Part shown: positions 24,775 to 32,329 of the stretch, one piece after another
How positions within the stretch are numbered: position 1 is the first letter of the stretch
Layout: every line of letters begins with the position of its first letter
Source of the DNA: Acidobacteriota bacterium
GTDB lineage: Bacteria > Acidobacteriota > Terriglobia > Terriglobales > Acidobacteriaceae
Assembly (NCBI GenBank): GCA_021778845.1
Contig: JAJYBU010000039.1
Coordinates: 1-32,329 of the forward strand
Length of the DNA stretch: 32,329 nt
Direction: 5' to 3'
The notes under the pieces: generated by a model
The model's input: the letters and a program-made list of their open reading frames with translations, nothing else
Database searches by the model: none
Told to the model about the DNA's origin: nothing
Translations under genes and position numbers: made by a program

Positions 24775-27465
24775 GTGGCCCTGGTGGATAATCCGGTGAA
24801 AGTTGCAACACAAAAGAAGGCTACGTCGCGCTTCTATGGCTGGTTGAACGAGCGCACGGGTGTGCGCAGCCTGATGCGCGCATCGCTCGATGAGCCGGTC
24901 CCGGGTGGTGCGCGCCTGGCGTATGTCTTCGGCTCCGGGCTGCTGTTTATCTTTATCTCGCAGGTGATTACGGGTCTATGCCTGGCACTGTACTATGTGC
25001 CCTCCGTTGAGTCGGCACACACCAGCGTTGCCTACATCACCAAGGAAGTTGCGGCAGGTCAGTTTCTGCGCAGCCTTCATTACTATGGCTCCAGCGCGAT
25101 GATTGTCGTTCTGCTGTTGCATTTTCTGCAGACGTTTATCTATGGGTCGTTCAAAGGCCGACGCGAACTGCTCTGGATATCGGGGGCATTCCTGTCCTTG
25201 CTGGTGCTGGGCATGGGCTTCACGGGTTATCTGTTGCCCTGGGATCAGACCGCCTACTTCGCCACGGCCGTCGGGACCAACATCGTCGGGGAAGTTCCTT
25301 TCATCGGGCAATGGCTTACCGAGATGCTGCGCGGCGGCGACACGCTGGGCACCCTCACGTTGTCGCGCTTTTATTTCGCTCATGTGTTTCTGATTCCAGG
25401 AATGATCTTCCTGTTTATTGGCACCCACATTGCTCTCTTCCGGAAAGCAGGCGCGGCTGGTCCGATCAACGAAGATCCTATCCACCCCACACTGCCTCCG
25501 GAGAGTTTCTATCCTCGTCAGGTCATTATGGATATGGCGTTCGCGCTGCTCCTGATGATTGGACTCGGATTCCTGGCGTACTTCCATCCCGTACAACTGG
25601 GACCCCTCGCCGACCCTAGTGATCCGAAGTTTGTTCCGCGGCCGGAGTGGTATTACCTGCCCATGTTCGAGTGGCTTAAATTCTGGTCCAGCCGGATGGA
25701 AGTTTTTGCTGTCATTTTTGTCCCTGCGATCCTCGCTCTGCTGTTTTTCCTGATGCCATTTCTAGATCGCAATCTGGAACGCAGGCCGTGGCGCAGACCG
25801 ATTCCACTGCTTGCAGTTGCGACAGTTCTGGTCGGGATGATTTTCCTCGGGTTCAAGAGTCACCTCGATGATCTACGTGATCACAATGTCGCCGAACAAC
25901 TCGCATACCAGGAAAAGCAAGCAGAGGACTACACCAGGGCACCGTTCGTTCCGAGCATGGAGTCCTCGAACGGGCAACCTCTTGCGTCCGGACCCGTCAA
26001 CCCTATGGTTGCCAAAGGGAGGGCCGTCTTCCTCGCGGAGGGATGCTCGGGATGCCATGGACAAATGGGTACAGGCACAGCACTGGCACCAAGTCTGGTA
26101 GGGATTACAGGCAAATTTTCGCTGCCACAACTAACCGAGTTGGTGCATCATCCCAATGCGAAGATGCTGGCTGGCCACATGCCATCGTTCAATCTGGCCA
26201 CTCCGCAGATGACATCGCTTTACAGTTATCTAGGCAGTCTGGGAACGAATGCGGCAAGCGCGCCCGTTGCTACCTCCATTGCAACACCGGACGCAGCGCC
26301 CGCAGAAGGTACTGTGCCTGATGCTGAGGCAACCACGAGCGTCCCGGCTCCAGCAACGGGAGCTTCTGGTAAATCATCGGCAGCAGCGGCAGCCGGAGAA
26401 CAAATCTTCCAGACCCATGCCTGTGCGGCTTGTCACGGACCTGCAGGCGCGGGAACTGCTCGTATACCACCGCTGGCAGGCCTGATCGCAAAGAAATCGG
26501 ATGCGGACCTGACGAAACTTGTCCAGGCTCCGGATGCCGCGATGAAGGCTGGCGGAATGCCGCCCCTGGTAGCCACGCCTGAGGAGGTAAGCTCGGTGGT
26601 TGCCTATCTGCGAACGTTATCTGCGGGCAGCGTTAAAAAATTAGAGAAGCCGCAGGGGGCAGGTCCCGCCCAGCTTCCGCAGAGTGAACCTGCGCCCGCG
26701 AATACTTCGAATGGATCTGCGTCGAAGCCAAAAGCCGCCGCCGCAGCAGCGCCTGCAAACGCGGTGGCGGGTGCTTCGACCGAGTCCGCGCCAGCAAAGG
26801 TGCCGCCAGCTGCCGCCAGCAATCCCACCGCACCAGGACGCGCCATCTTCGTTGCGAACGGGTGCTTTGCGTGCCATGGACGAGATGCGCAAGGCACGCA
26901 TTTTGCGCCGTCGCTCATTGACATTACCAGGAAATATCCTCCCACCCAACTTGCTTACTTATTGCGTCATCCCAGGAAGGCAATGACCGCCGGCGGCATG
27001 CCTACTGTGACCGTGGATGATGCACAGTTGAAGCAACTGGTGGCGTATCTTTCAAGCCTGGGATCTGCGCCTTCACCGGAGCCAGTCGCAGCCACCCACA
27101 CGACACAACCTCAATCCGGCCCTGCTGCGGCAGTCGCATCGGGAAGCGCGGCCACTGCAGTTGAGGCTCCCAAAGCATTGAAGCCTGTGCCCCTCAGCGC
27201 AGAAGCCGTGCGAGGGAAGGCGATCTTCCAGCACAACCGCTGCGAGACCTGCCATGGAGTTGATGGCTTGAATGGAACGGTGGCCGCCCCCGGCCTCGCA
27301 GGCATGGCCTCGGTCCTTCCCGCATCGGTGCTGGATAACCTGTTACAGCACCACAGCACGCAGATGAAGAACGGCAACATGCCTCCCACCAATATGAACG
27401 CAAGCACCAGAAAGGCGGTCGTTGCGTACATCCGTTCGATGCCGACACCTCCCGACGCGAAGTAA
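24775..27465 (+). CDS. Cytochrome b fused to four cytochrome c domains
   Basis: An 896-residue inner-membrane protein. The first ~380 residues form a complete cytochrome b: heme-ligand pairs H102/H116 and H203/H218, and the Qo-site motif PEWY (290-293). The second pair is 15 positions apart, as in b6-type cytochromes, rather than 14. After a last membrane helix come four monoheme c-type domains joined by Ala/Pro-rich linkers: CSGCH (424-428), CAACH (550-554), CFACH (697-701) and CETCH (823-827), each followed by a xMP motif that could supply the axial Met. There is no separate cytochrome c1 or c gene nearby, so the tail probably replaces them. The GTG start abuts the Rieske stop codon (TAGGTG), indicating translational coupling; GTG 24784 is an alternative. 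Confidence 0.93.
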   Translation: MALVDNPVKVATQKKATSRFYGWLNERTGVRSLMRASLDEPVPGGARLAYVFGSGLLFIFISQVITGLCLALYYVPSVESAHTSVAYITKEVAAGQFLRSLHYYGSSAMIVVLLLHFLQTFIYGSFKGRRELLWISGAFLSLLVLGMGFTGYLLPWDQTAYFATAVGTNIVGEVPFIGQWLTEMLRGGDTLGTLTLSRFYFAHVFLIPGMIFLFIGTHIALFRKAGAAGPINEDPIHPTLPPESFYPRQVIMDMAFALLLMIGLGFLAYFHPVQLGPLADPSDPKFVPRPEWYYLPMFEWLKFWSSRMEVFAVIFVPAILALLFFLMPFLDRNLERRPWRRPIPLLAVATVLVGMIFLGFKSHLDDLRDHNVAEQLAYQEKQAEDYTRAPFVPSMESSNGQPLASGPVNPMVAKGRAVFLAEGCSGCHGQMGTGTALAPSLVGITGKFSLPQLTELVHHPNAKMLAGHMPSFNLATPQMTSLYSYLGSLGTNAASAPVATSIATPDAAPAEGTVPDAEATTSVPAPATGASGKSSAAAAAGEQIFQTHACAACHGPAGAGTARIPPLAGLIAKKSDADLTKLVQAPDAAMKAGGMPPLVATPEEVSSVVAYLRTLSAGSVKKLEKPQGAGPAQLPQSEPAPANTSNGSASKPKAAAAAAPANAVAGASTESAPAKVPPAAASNPTAPGRAIFVANGCFACHGRDAQGTHFAPSLIDITRKYPPTQLAYLLRHPRKAMTAGGMPTVTVDDAQLKQLVAYLSSLGSAPSPEPVAATHTTQPQSGPAAAVASGSAATAVEAPKALKPVPLSAEAVRGKAIFQHNRCETCHGVDGLNGTVAAPGLAGMASVLPASVLDNLLQHHSTQMKNGNMPPTNMNASTRKAVVAYIRSMPTPPDAK

Positions 27466-27527
27466 TTCGCCGCGATCGGACTTGATGAAGGATCGTTGAA
27501 CGCGGCAACCTTAGTAAAATCTGACGA

Positions 27528-28004
27528 ATGGCTGAAACTCATGTTCCTGCAAACTCTTTAGACGCAGTGGCAGTCGCGATCCAGCAGTCGTCCCATCAAT
27601 GCTTTGGGTGCAGTGCCTCCAATCCGCAGGGACTTCATCTCACGTTCTCGCTCGATTCTGCCGATCCAGACCGCATCACGTCCACCTCAACCGTGAACCT
27701 CACCCGCTTGCACGAGGGGCCACCCGGCTATATCCATGGTGGCATCATCGCTACGCTTCTGGACGAGGCGATGGGCAAACTCAACCTTCCGCTCGGAGCG
27801 GTTGCCATGACGCGCAACATGGAAGTCGACTATCTGCGGCCCGCGCCGCTCCATACCTCGCTCACTCTTGTAGGCACACACATCCGCCGCGACGGCCGCA
27901 AACTCTATCACAGGGCCGAACTCATACACCCTGACGGAACGGTTCTTGCCAGGGCCAAAGGCCTCTTTCTTGTCATCCATCTGCCCTTATCCGGGACTAT
28001 ATAG
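27528..28004 (+). CDS. PaaI-type thioesterase (hotdog fold)
   Basis: A 158-residue cytoplasmic protein with a hotdog-fold core: HQCFGCSASNPQGLHL at the start, PPGYIHGGIIATLLDEAMG in the centre, where the His-Gly-Gly and Asp/Glu of the active site lie, then MEVDYLRPAPLHT. This matches acyl-CoA thioesterases of the PaaI / 4HBT family, and the length is usual. The acyl substrate is unknown. It begins 62 bases after the cytochrome b-c gene, far enough that it may be separately transcribed, and it has no obvious link to the electron-transfer genes. Confidence 0.85.
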   Translation: MAETHVPANSLDAVAVAIQQSSHQCFGCSASNPQGLHLTFSLDSADPDRITSTSTVNLTRLHEGPPGYIHGGIIATLLDEAMGKLNLPLGAVAMTRNMEVDYLRPAPLHTSLTLVGTHIRRDGRKLYHRAELIHPDGTVLARAKGLFLVIHLPLSGTI

Positions 28005-28267
28005 ATAGGTCACTCGCGACTGGCGGGTGAGGATGATAACGCTCATCATGCCGCATGCCATCTGAGCCAGCAACTACGAACTACCAATCCCCGCGACAAT
28101 TCACTTCTTTCCGGTTGGACGACCGAGGCTTGTCAGTCCTCTACTGCCGGAAACGAGGACTGAGCGCAGTCTGCATGCTGGCTCGCTTCCTTTCCCCGTG
28201 CGTGAAGTCACAAGATGATTCATCATGCGTCTGATCGTTTGTATAATCCCCAGCATAGAGGCCGTGA
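28005..28267. other. Intergenic region with two inverted repeats
   Basis: A hairpin at 28010-28030 (TCACTCGC against GCGGGTGA, one wobble, 5-base loop) directly follows the thioesterase stop and may act as a terminator without a T-run. A second exact inverted repeat, CAGTCCTC (28134-28141) and GAGGACTG (28155-28162), may be a regulator site for the downstream gene. No coding sequence is seen. Confidence 0.45.
28219..28247 (+). promoter_or_regulatory. Promoter of the C45-type hydrolase gene
   Basis: A perfect TATAAT (28242-28247) lies 17 bases after a weak -35 candidate, TTCATC (28219-28224). Transcription would start about 14 bases before the ATG at 28268, giving a very short leader. Confidence 0.5.
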
Positions 28268-29947
28268 ATGACAAAGGCTGGCGACGCACCGAAGGTGAAC
28301 GCAATCAAGGTCAATCGGGGTTCGGGAACGTTGGATGTTTCTCGCCGGGAATGCCTGAAGCTCGCCGCTTCGCTCGGGGCGTTGGCCCTTGCGCCTGAGC
28401 CCTTGCGGAGCCTTCCCCTCTCTGCATCTGTTCAAACTTTGTCTCGAGGAGCGGCGACTCCCCGGGAGTGGACGGGCCGCAACAGGAATTTGGGCAAATA
28501 CTTCCTTGAGCGCGGATACCCTGCGTACGATCCACATCCGCGATACCTGGGTGAACTCAGTGGTTCCTGGCACCAAATGGGGCGGCAGTATGGTGAAGGG
28601 GCAGGCGATCTCATTCGCATGGTCTACGAGGGTTGGTACAGAGAACTATTGCCGATCCAGGGTAACAGCGAGACGATGACAGCCTATTTAGTTCAGCAGG
28701 AACGATACTACGAGTTTCTGCTTCCCGAGGCACTCGAAATGATGCATGGCATCGCCGACGGAGCCTCTCGTGAACTTAAGGTGTCTGCCTTTCCTCACGA
28801 ACTCAGTGATTTCCATAAAATCCTTATGATCAATAGCTACTACGGATTGAAAGGGAAGCCGCCGGTATCTGAGACTCCCGCTGTAGCCTCTAAAGACGAG
28901 GCAATTCACTCCTGTAGTGGTGCCGTCATCTTAGGGTCCGCAACGCAGGACGGCAAAGCCATCCATGTCAGCTCCGAGGATCAGCACTTCTTCCCACAGG
29001 AATACCTCGTCACCTTCATTGCCAACCCGTCCGACCCGCGAGCAAGCCGCTATACGGTGACAGACTCTGCCGGTGAAATTGGGAGCGAACATGCCCAAAA
29101 TGCTCGCGGTGTAACAACAAGTGGGTATTCTGGCGGGACCCTTGGTGTTCTGGGGCCCACTCTGGATCATCCATTCTCGGGTTATCGCAGGGCCGGTTTG
29201 GATTGGCAGGTAGGCAACTTCTATGTGGCTGCCTTCGCTACTTCGGCGAGACATGCTGCCGAGCTTCTAACAATCGGCAGGCCGGAATATCAGGCCAAAT
29301 CCGGAAACAAGATCGTGATTGGGAAATGTACCCGGGGCGTCAACTGGATGGTTTCCGACCGTCACGAGGCGTTTGTGATCGAGAGTATTCCCGCCGATGA
29401 GAACGGGATCGCGCGTTATGCGATTCGTGTTCCGGGCGATATGGGTGAGATGGGCAACCAATATATTGCCTCTACCAACAATGTCGAGGCAAAAGACAGT
29501 TACAACGAGGACAATATTCACGATCCTGACCATGCGATGAACCGGCATGGAAGCGGCAACCAGAACCCCACCCATTTCGGACTCAACCTGACCGGAACGC
29601 GCTTCTGGACTTTCATGTGGTTGATCAGGAGGAACTACGGTCATATCACGCCGGCGATGGTGCAGGACTGGCGGAAGACACATTTCATCTTCGATCAGTC
29701 GGGAACCCGGCACGACACCATAGAGAAGGACGGTACAAGGATCCCGGTCCATCTCGTCCCCGATACGGCAACGCTCTGCTGGCACAGTTCAGGCCCGGCC
29801 GGAGTCGACACATTCCATGGTGTCGATACCTATGTCAGCATGTCGATAGCGGATGACCTGACCTCATTTCGTACCAAGGGGAGACCGTGCGAGTGGGATG
29901 GCCCTTGGGATCGTCTTTCTCTGCGAACTCCACCACGTCTTTCGTAA
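28268..29947 (+). CDS. Tat-exported C45-type Ntn hydrolase
   Basis: A 559-residue protein with a twin-arginine signal (SRRECLKLAASLGALALAP, about 25-43), so it is probably exported folded. The body resembles peptidase family C45, the autoproteolytic Ntn hydrolases related to acyl-CoA:6-aminopenicillanate acyltransferase. HSCSGAVILGSATQDGK places the expected cleavage site and nucleophile at C216, followed by SSEDQHF. Such enzymes hydrolyse or form amide bonds; this one's substrate is unknown, and cyclic amides, N-acyl amino acids or phospholipase B-like substrates are all possible. The Tat signal and the C45-type core on one chain are both visible. It has its own promoter with a perfect TATAAT. 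A TetR-type gene is convergent downstream. Confidence 0.75.
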   Translation: MTKAGDAPKVNAIKVNRGSGTLDVSRRECLKLAASLGALALAPEPLRSLPLSASVQTLSRGAATPREWTGRNRNLGKYFLERGYPAYDPHPRYLGELSGSWHQMGRQYGEGAGDLIRMVYEGWYRELLPIQGNSETMTAYLVQQERYYEFLLPEALEMMHGIADGASRELKVSAFPHELSDFHKILMINSYYGLKGKPPVSETPAVASKDEAIHSCSGAVILGSATQDGKAIHVSSEDQHFFPQEYLVTFIANPSDPRASRYTVTDSAGEIGSEHAQNARGVTTSGYSGGTLGVLGPTLDHPFSGYRRAGLDWQVGNFYVAAFATSARHAAELLTIGRPEYQAKSGNKIVIGKCTRGVNWMVSDRHEAFVIESIPADENGIARYAIRVPGDMGEMGNQYIASTNNVEAKDSYNEDNIHDPDHAMNRHGSGNQNPTHFGLNLTGTRFWTFMWLIRRNYGHITPAMVQDWRKTHFIFDQSGTRHDTIEKDGTRIPVHLVPDTATLCWHSSGPAGVDTFHGVDTYVSMSIADDLTSFRTKGRPCEWDGPWDRLSLRTPPRLS

Positions 29948-30164
29948 CCGCCGTGCTCGAACAGTGCAAGTCCCTGATGTGCGCTCCCATGTTTGCCCAT
30001 CCTGGAAACGTGCTTCGGTTTGTCGTCCCCAGTAGTGAGTTCAGCCGACGAGTAAATGCAAGCAGCCCTCACGGGAGTGATGCCAGTTGCGTTCGGAGTG
30101 TGGTGTGCAGTTCGATCAGATATGCCTCGGTATTGACCTCACACTCCCAAACGCACACCAACCG

Positions 30165-30797
30165 TTACTGCGCCACGCAAGCCCGAACATAACTTCGCAC
30201 CACTGACACCAACTCTCTCTGCATGACTTTGAACTGCGCCTCTGCCATGTCCGACTCCAGCAGTTGTCGTTTCACTCCCGCGATGGTGCTCTGCAGAACT
30301 GTAGCCATCAGCCGAAGGTCCCTCGTCATCACCTCGGGTGCACTCCGAAGCAGCCCGGCAATCGCCTCATTTACACTCACCGCTGTGCTGGCCATGATCT
30401 CCGCGCCCTCCAGGTCGGAGCTCACCGCGTATAACGCCCGGCTTTTCTTCGGGTCCCGCATCTTCACCGCCAGAAACGCCACTGCGAGAGCCTCCGCCAT
30501 CTGTTCCGCCGGTTGTCCTCGCTGCTCTATGCACGCCTTATTAACCTCTGCGAGGATCTCCTCCGCGTGAAGCTTAAGAGCAGCCCGCAGCAAAGCGCTC
30601 TTGTTCGGGAAGTACTGGTACAGTGTCCCGACGGACACTCCAGCCCGCGCTGCCACACGCGTGGTTGTCAGCTTCTCCTTGCCCACCCTCAGCAAAACCT
30701 GAACAGTGGCCTTTAGAATCGCGTCAACACTCGCGGCGGAACGCGACTGAACCGGCGTCTTTCTTGGCTCTAAGCGGCCTGGTGTCTGTCGCGCCAA
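30165..30797 (-). CDS. TetR-family transcriptional regulator
   Basis: A 210-residue DNA-binding repressor. The N-terminal domain has the TetR helix-turn-helix: ASVDAILKATVQVLLRVG, then LTTTRVAARAGVSVGTLYQY and FPNKSALLRAAL. The C-terminal ligand domain is alpha-helical with no recognisable ligand signature. It starts at a TTG (30795-30797), supported by AGGA about 8 bases upstream and by the lack of any ATG before the helix-turn-helix. It is divergent from the aldo/keto reductase, with 88 bases between them, and is likely to regulate that gene and itself. Confidence 0.9.
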   Translation of the reverse strand: MARQTPGRLEPRKTPVQSRSAASVDAILKATVQVLLRVGKEKLTTTRVAARAGVSVGTLYQYFPNKSALLRAALKLHAEEILAEVNKACIEQRGQPAEQMAEALAVAFLAVKMRDPKKSRALYAVSSDLEGAEIMASTAVSVNEAIAGLLRSAPEVMTRDLRLMATVLQSTIAGVKRQLLESDMAEAQFKVMQRELVSVVRSYVRACVAQ

Positions 30798-30813
30798 ATG
30801 CGAAGTCCTAACC

Positions 30814-30827
30814 TGAAGCTTTCTTCA
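30814..30827. promoter_or_regulatory. Possible TetR operator
   Basis: TGAAG and its complement CTTCA flank a CTTT spacer in the 88-base divergent region. A second short pair, GTTCA and TGAAC, lies about 20 bases further on. Both are short and could be chance. Confidence 0.25.
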
Positions 30828-30885
30828 TCTAACAGTTCAAAGCATAGGGCATGAACACGCCAGCGGCAACTACACAGGAGAAGCA

Positions 30886-31782
30886 ATGACGAAGCGATCT
30901 GATCTAGGCGGAACATTTATCTTTCCCGGCAGTTCAATTACCGTAGGCCGGACCGGGTACGGCGCCATGCAACTCGCAGGAAAGGATGGCGACAAGCGGG
31001 TTTGGGGCCCGCCGCTCGATGTTCCGGGTGCGATAGCTGTCTTGCGCGAGGCCGTCGCTTCCGGCGTGAACCACATTGACACGAGCGACTTTTACGGCCC
31101 GCATGTAACCAATCAAATCATCAAGCAGGCGCTCCATCCTTACCCGGATGATCTCGTCATCGTCACCAAAGTCGGTGCGCGTCGTGCCAGCGATGGTTCA
31201 TGGCCGCACGCCCGCTCACGCCAGGAAATCATCAATGCCGTGCATGACAATTTGCGAAATCTAGGCCTTGACAGGCTTGACGTGGTCAATCTCCGCCTCG
31301 GCGGCTTGAGCGAACCAACAGATGAACCCTTTGAAGAGCCGCTGACAGCGCTTGCCGAACTGAAGCAGCAAGGTCTCATTCGGCATATCGGTCTCAGCAC
31401 CGTCTCACCTCAGCAGTTTGCCACGGCCCAAACAATAGCGGAGATTGTCTGCATTCAGAATTTGTACAACCTGGCCCATCGCGGCGACGACGCGTTCATC
31501 GATTCTCTTGCTGCACTGGGCATACCTTATGTGCCGTATTTTCCTCTCGGCGGCTTCTCTCCGCTCCAGTCATCCAAACTGAGTGGCGTAGCTGCGGCGC
31601 TTGGTGCGACGCCAATGCAGGTAGCGTTGGCATGGTTGCTTCACCGGTCTCCCAACATACTGCTGATTCCCGGTACATCGTCGGTTGAGCATCTGCGCGA
31701 GAACCTCCGCGCTGCCACACTTCAGCTCTCACCGGAGGTCATTGCCCAGCTGGACTCTATCGGCACGGATGAGTCGTCGTAA
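30886..31782 (+). CDS. Aldo/keto reductase
   Basis: A 298-residue NADPH-dependent oxidoreductase of the aldo/keto reductase barrel. The active-site Asp and Tyr are D65 and Y70 in NHIDTSDFYGP, and the Lys is K95 in VTKVG. Where classical members have the catalytic His (usually xxIH), this protein has DVVNLRLGG, so the His appears replaced by Arg; I believe other bacterial members share this pattern. The C-terminal LLHRSPNILLIPGTSSVEHL is the cofactor-binding end. An AGGAGAAGC ribosome binding site precedes the ATG. It is divergent from the TetR gene, which suggests induction by a reactive carbonyl or other ligand of that regulator. The natural substrate is unknown. Confidence 0.92.
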   Translation: MTKRSDLGGTFIFPGSSITVGRTGYGAMQLAGKDGDKRVWGPPLDVPGAIAVLREAVASGVNHIDTSDFYGPHVTNQIIKQALHPYPDDLVIVTKVGARRASDGSWPHARSRQEIINAVHDNLRNLGLDRLDVVNLRLGGLSEPTDEPFEEPLTALAELKQQGLIRHIGLSTVSPQQFATAQTIAEIVCIQNLYNLAHRGDDAFIDSLAALGIPYVPYFPLGGFSPLQSSKLSGVAAALGATPMQVALAWLLHRSPNILLIPGTSSVEHLRENLRAATLQLSPEVIAQLDSIGTDESS

Positions 31783-31909
31783 GACGCCCTCGTCGTCAGT
31801 GACATGTTCAGTATTTTCGGTTGACGCAAAATCTCCCACCCGGGTTTCTATCGGGTTCGGGCTGGAAACGTTCTTCGTGTCGCGAAATAATGAAGGGCCA
31901 TCTTGGAGA

Positions 31910-32096
31910 AAAGAGTTTCATCCTCAGTGCGTTGTCGCTGCCCCGTCCTACGGGATTCACTACGAGGGAGGACCCGTTCCGAAAGCCGCTCCTGGCTCGC
32001 CACCGGGTTCGTTCTTCCGTTCGCCACTGCCACTTCGATCTGGCGCAGCAGGTTCACCACCTGCTCCCGTGGGTATCGCTTCACTTGTGGAAACAA
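31910..32096 (-). pseudogene. Decayed OrfA of an IS3-family element
   Basis: On the - strand the frame reads KRYPREQVVNLLRQIEVAV then ANGRTNPVAS, which closely matches the start of an IS3-family OrfA transposase helix-turn-helix domain. The next residues, expected to read like CKEAGI...YYRWRKEYGG, are scrambled by base changes and shifts, and no leucine-zipper part or OrfB follows. The original ATG is gone; the frame now begins at TTG. Only about 60 codons are recognisable. DNA to the right (32100-32260) may include the former element end, but I could not identify its inverted repeat. Confidence 0.7.
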
Positions 32097-32288
32097 GCTA
32101 TTGATTTTGTCGCCGTTAAGCTCATTTCAAGTCTCCAGGGCCGCAATTCACTGTACAGCAGCCTTGTAGACTAACTGGACGCTCAAAAGGTCGCGGCTGT
32201 CCGTGTGGATTGCCCGATGTTTTGTACCAGTTAGCATGTTAGTTTAGCGCAGCTTCTTTTGATTTCAAGTAGCGGTCGTCGGGGGTGT

Positions 32289-32325
32289 GGGGAAGTGGGA
32301 AGCGTTGTTTGCTTTCCACTTCTCC
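32289..32325. repeat. Strong hairpin near the right window edge
   Basis: GGGGAAGTGGGAAGC (32289-32303) pairs with GCTTTCCACTTCTCC (32311-32325) over all 15 bases, with two wobble pairs and a 7-base loop. No T-run follows within the window. It could be a terminator for a gene beyond the edge, or a repeated extragenic hairpin. Confidence 0.55.
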
Positions 32326-32329
32326 ATAC

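Noticed and set aside
1..32329. CRISPR arrays, rRNA or tRNA genes, and prophage structural genes
   Set aside because: No regularly spaced direct repeats, no rRNA-like sequence, no tRNA folds and no phage structural motifs were seen anywhere in the window.

Overview
The window looks like an accessory region of an acidobacterial chromosome (Acidobacteriota, probably the Terriglobales / Granulicella-Edaphobacter group). This rests on two very large Oar-like TonB-dependent receptors with an N-terminal carboxypeptidase-regulatory-like domain, many exported glycoside hydrolases, several Tat-exported proteins and moderately high GC. The assignment is inferred from gene content; no rRNA or marker gene is present.

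Region 1 (1-18121) is a carbohydrate-utilisation locus. Two Oar-like receptors on the + strand flank a - strand block that reads, in transcription order: sodium/solute symporter, GH35 beta-galactosidase, GH43 (subfamily 24-like) exo-galactanase, LacI-type regulator, GH106 alpha-L-rhamnosidase. The enzyme set fits stripping of rhamnose and beta-galactose from a type II arabinogalactan-like polymer (inference). Between the LacI gene and the GH106 gene lies the wreck of a third receptor: a C-terminal coding remnant on the - strand, with a surviving promoter and operator upstream. That promoter/operator has the same geometry as the one driving the intact receptor at 14499. A fragment of an IS630-type transposase sits at the left window edge.

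Region 2 (18122-19738) is decayed DNA. It holds a HigB/HigA-like toxin-antitoxin pair in which both genes are broken, its probable operator, a perfect inverted repeat, and about 570 bp with no recognisable gene.

Region 3 (19739-27465) is the most unusual part. Two successive + strand operons encode redox proteins. The first has a Tat-exported DsrE-like protein, a ModA-like periplasmic binding protein and a TsdA-like diheme cytochrome c lipoprotein. The second has a Cyc2-like fused monoheme cytochrome-outer-membrane porin, a Tat-type Rieske protein, and a cytochrome b whose C-terminus is fused to four consecutive monoheme cytochrome c domains. Together they could form an electron path between the cell surface, the periplasm and the quinone pool: a Cyc2-like outer-membrane conduit wired to a self-contained b/c complex. 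The electron donor or acceptor cannot be read from the sequence.

Region 4 (27466-32329) holds ordinary accessory genes: a PaaI-type thioesterase, a Tat-exported C45-type Ntn hydrolase, a TetR regulator divergent from an aldo/keto reductase, and at the right edge the decayed first ORF of an IS3-family element plus a strong hairpin.
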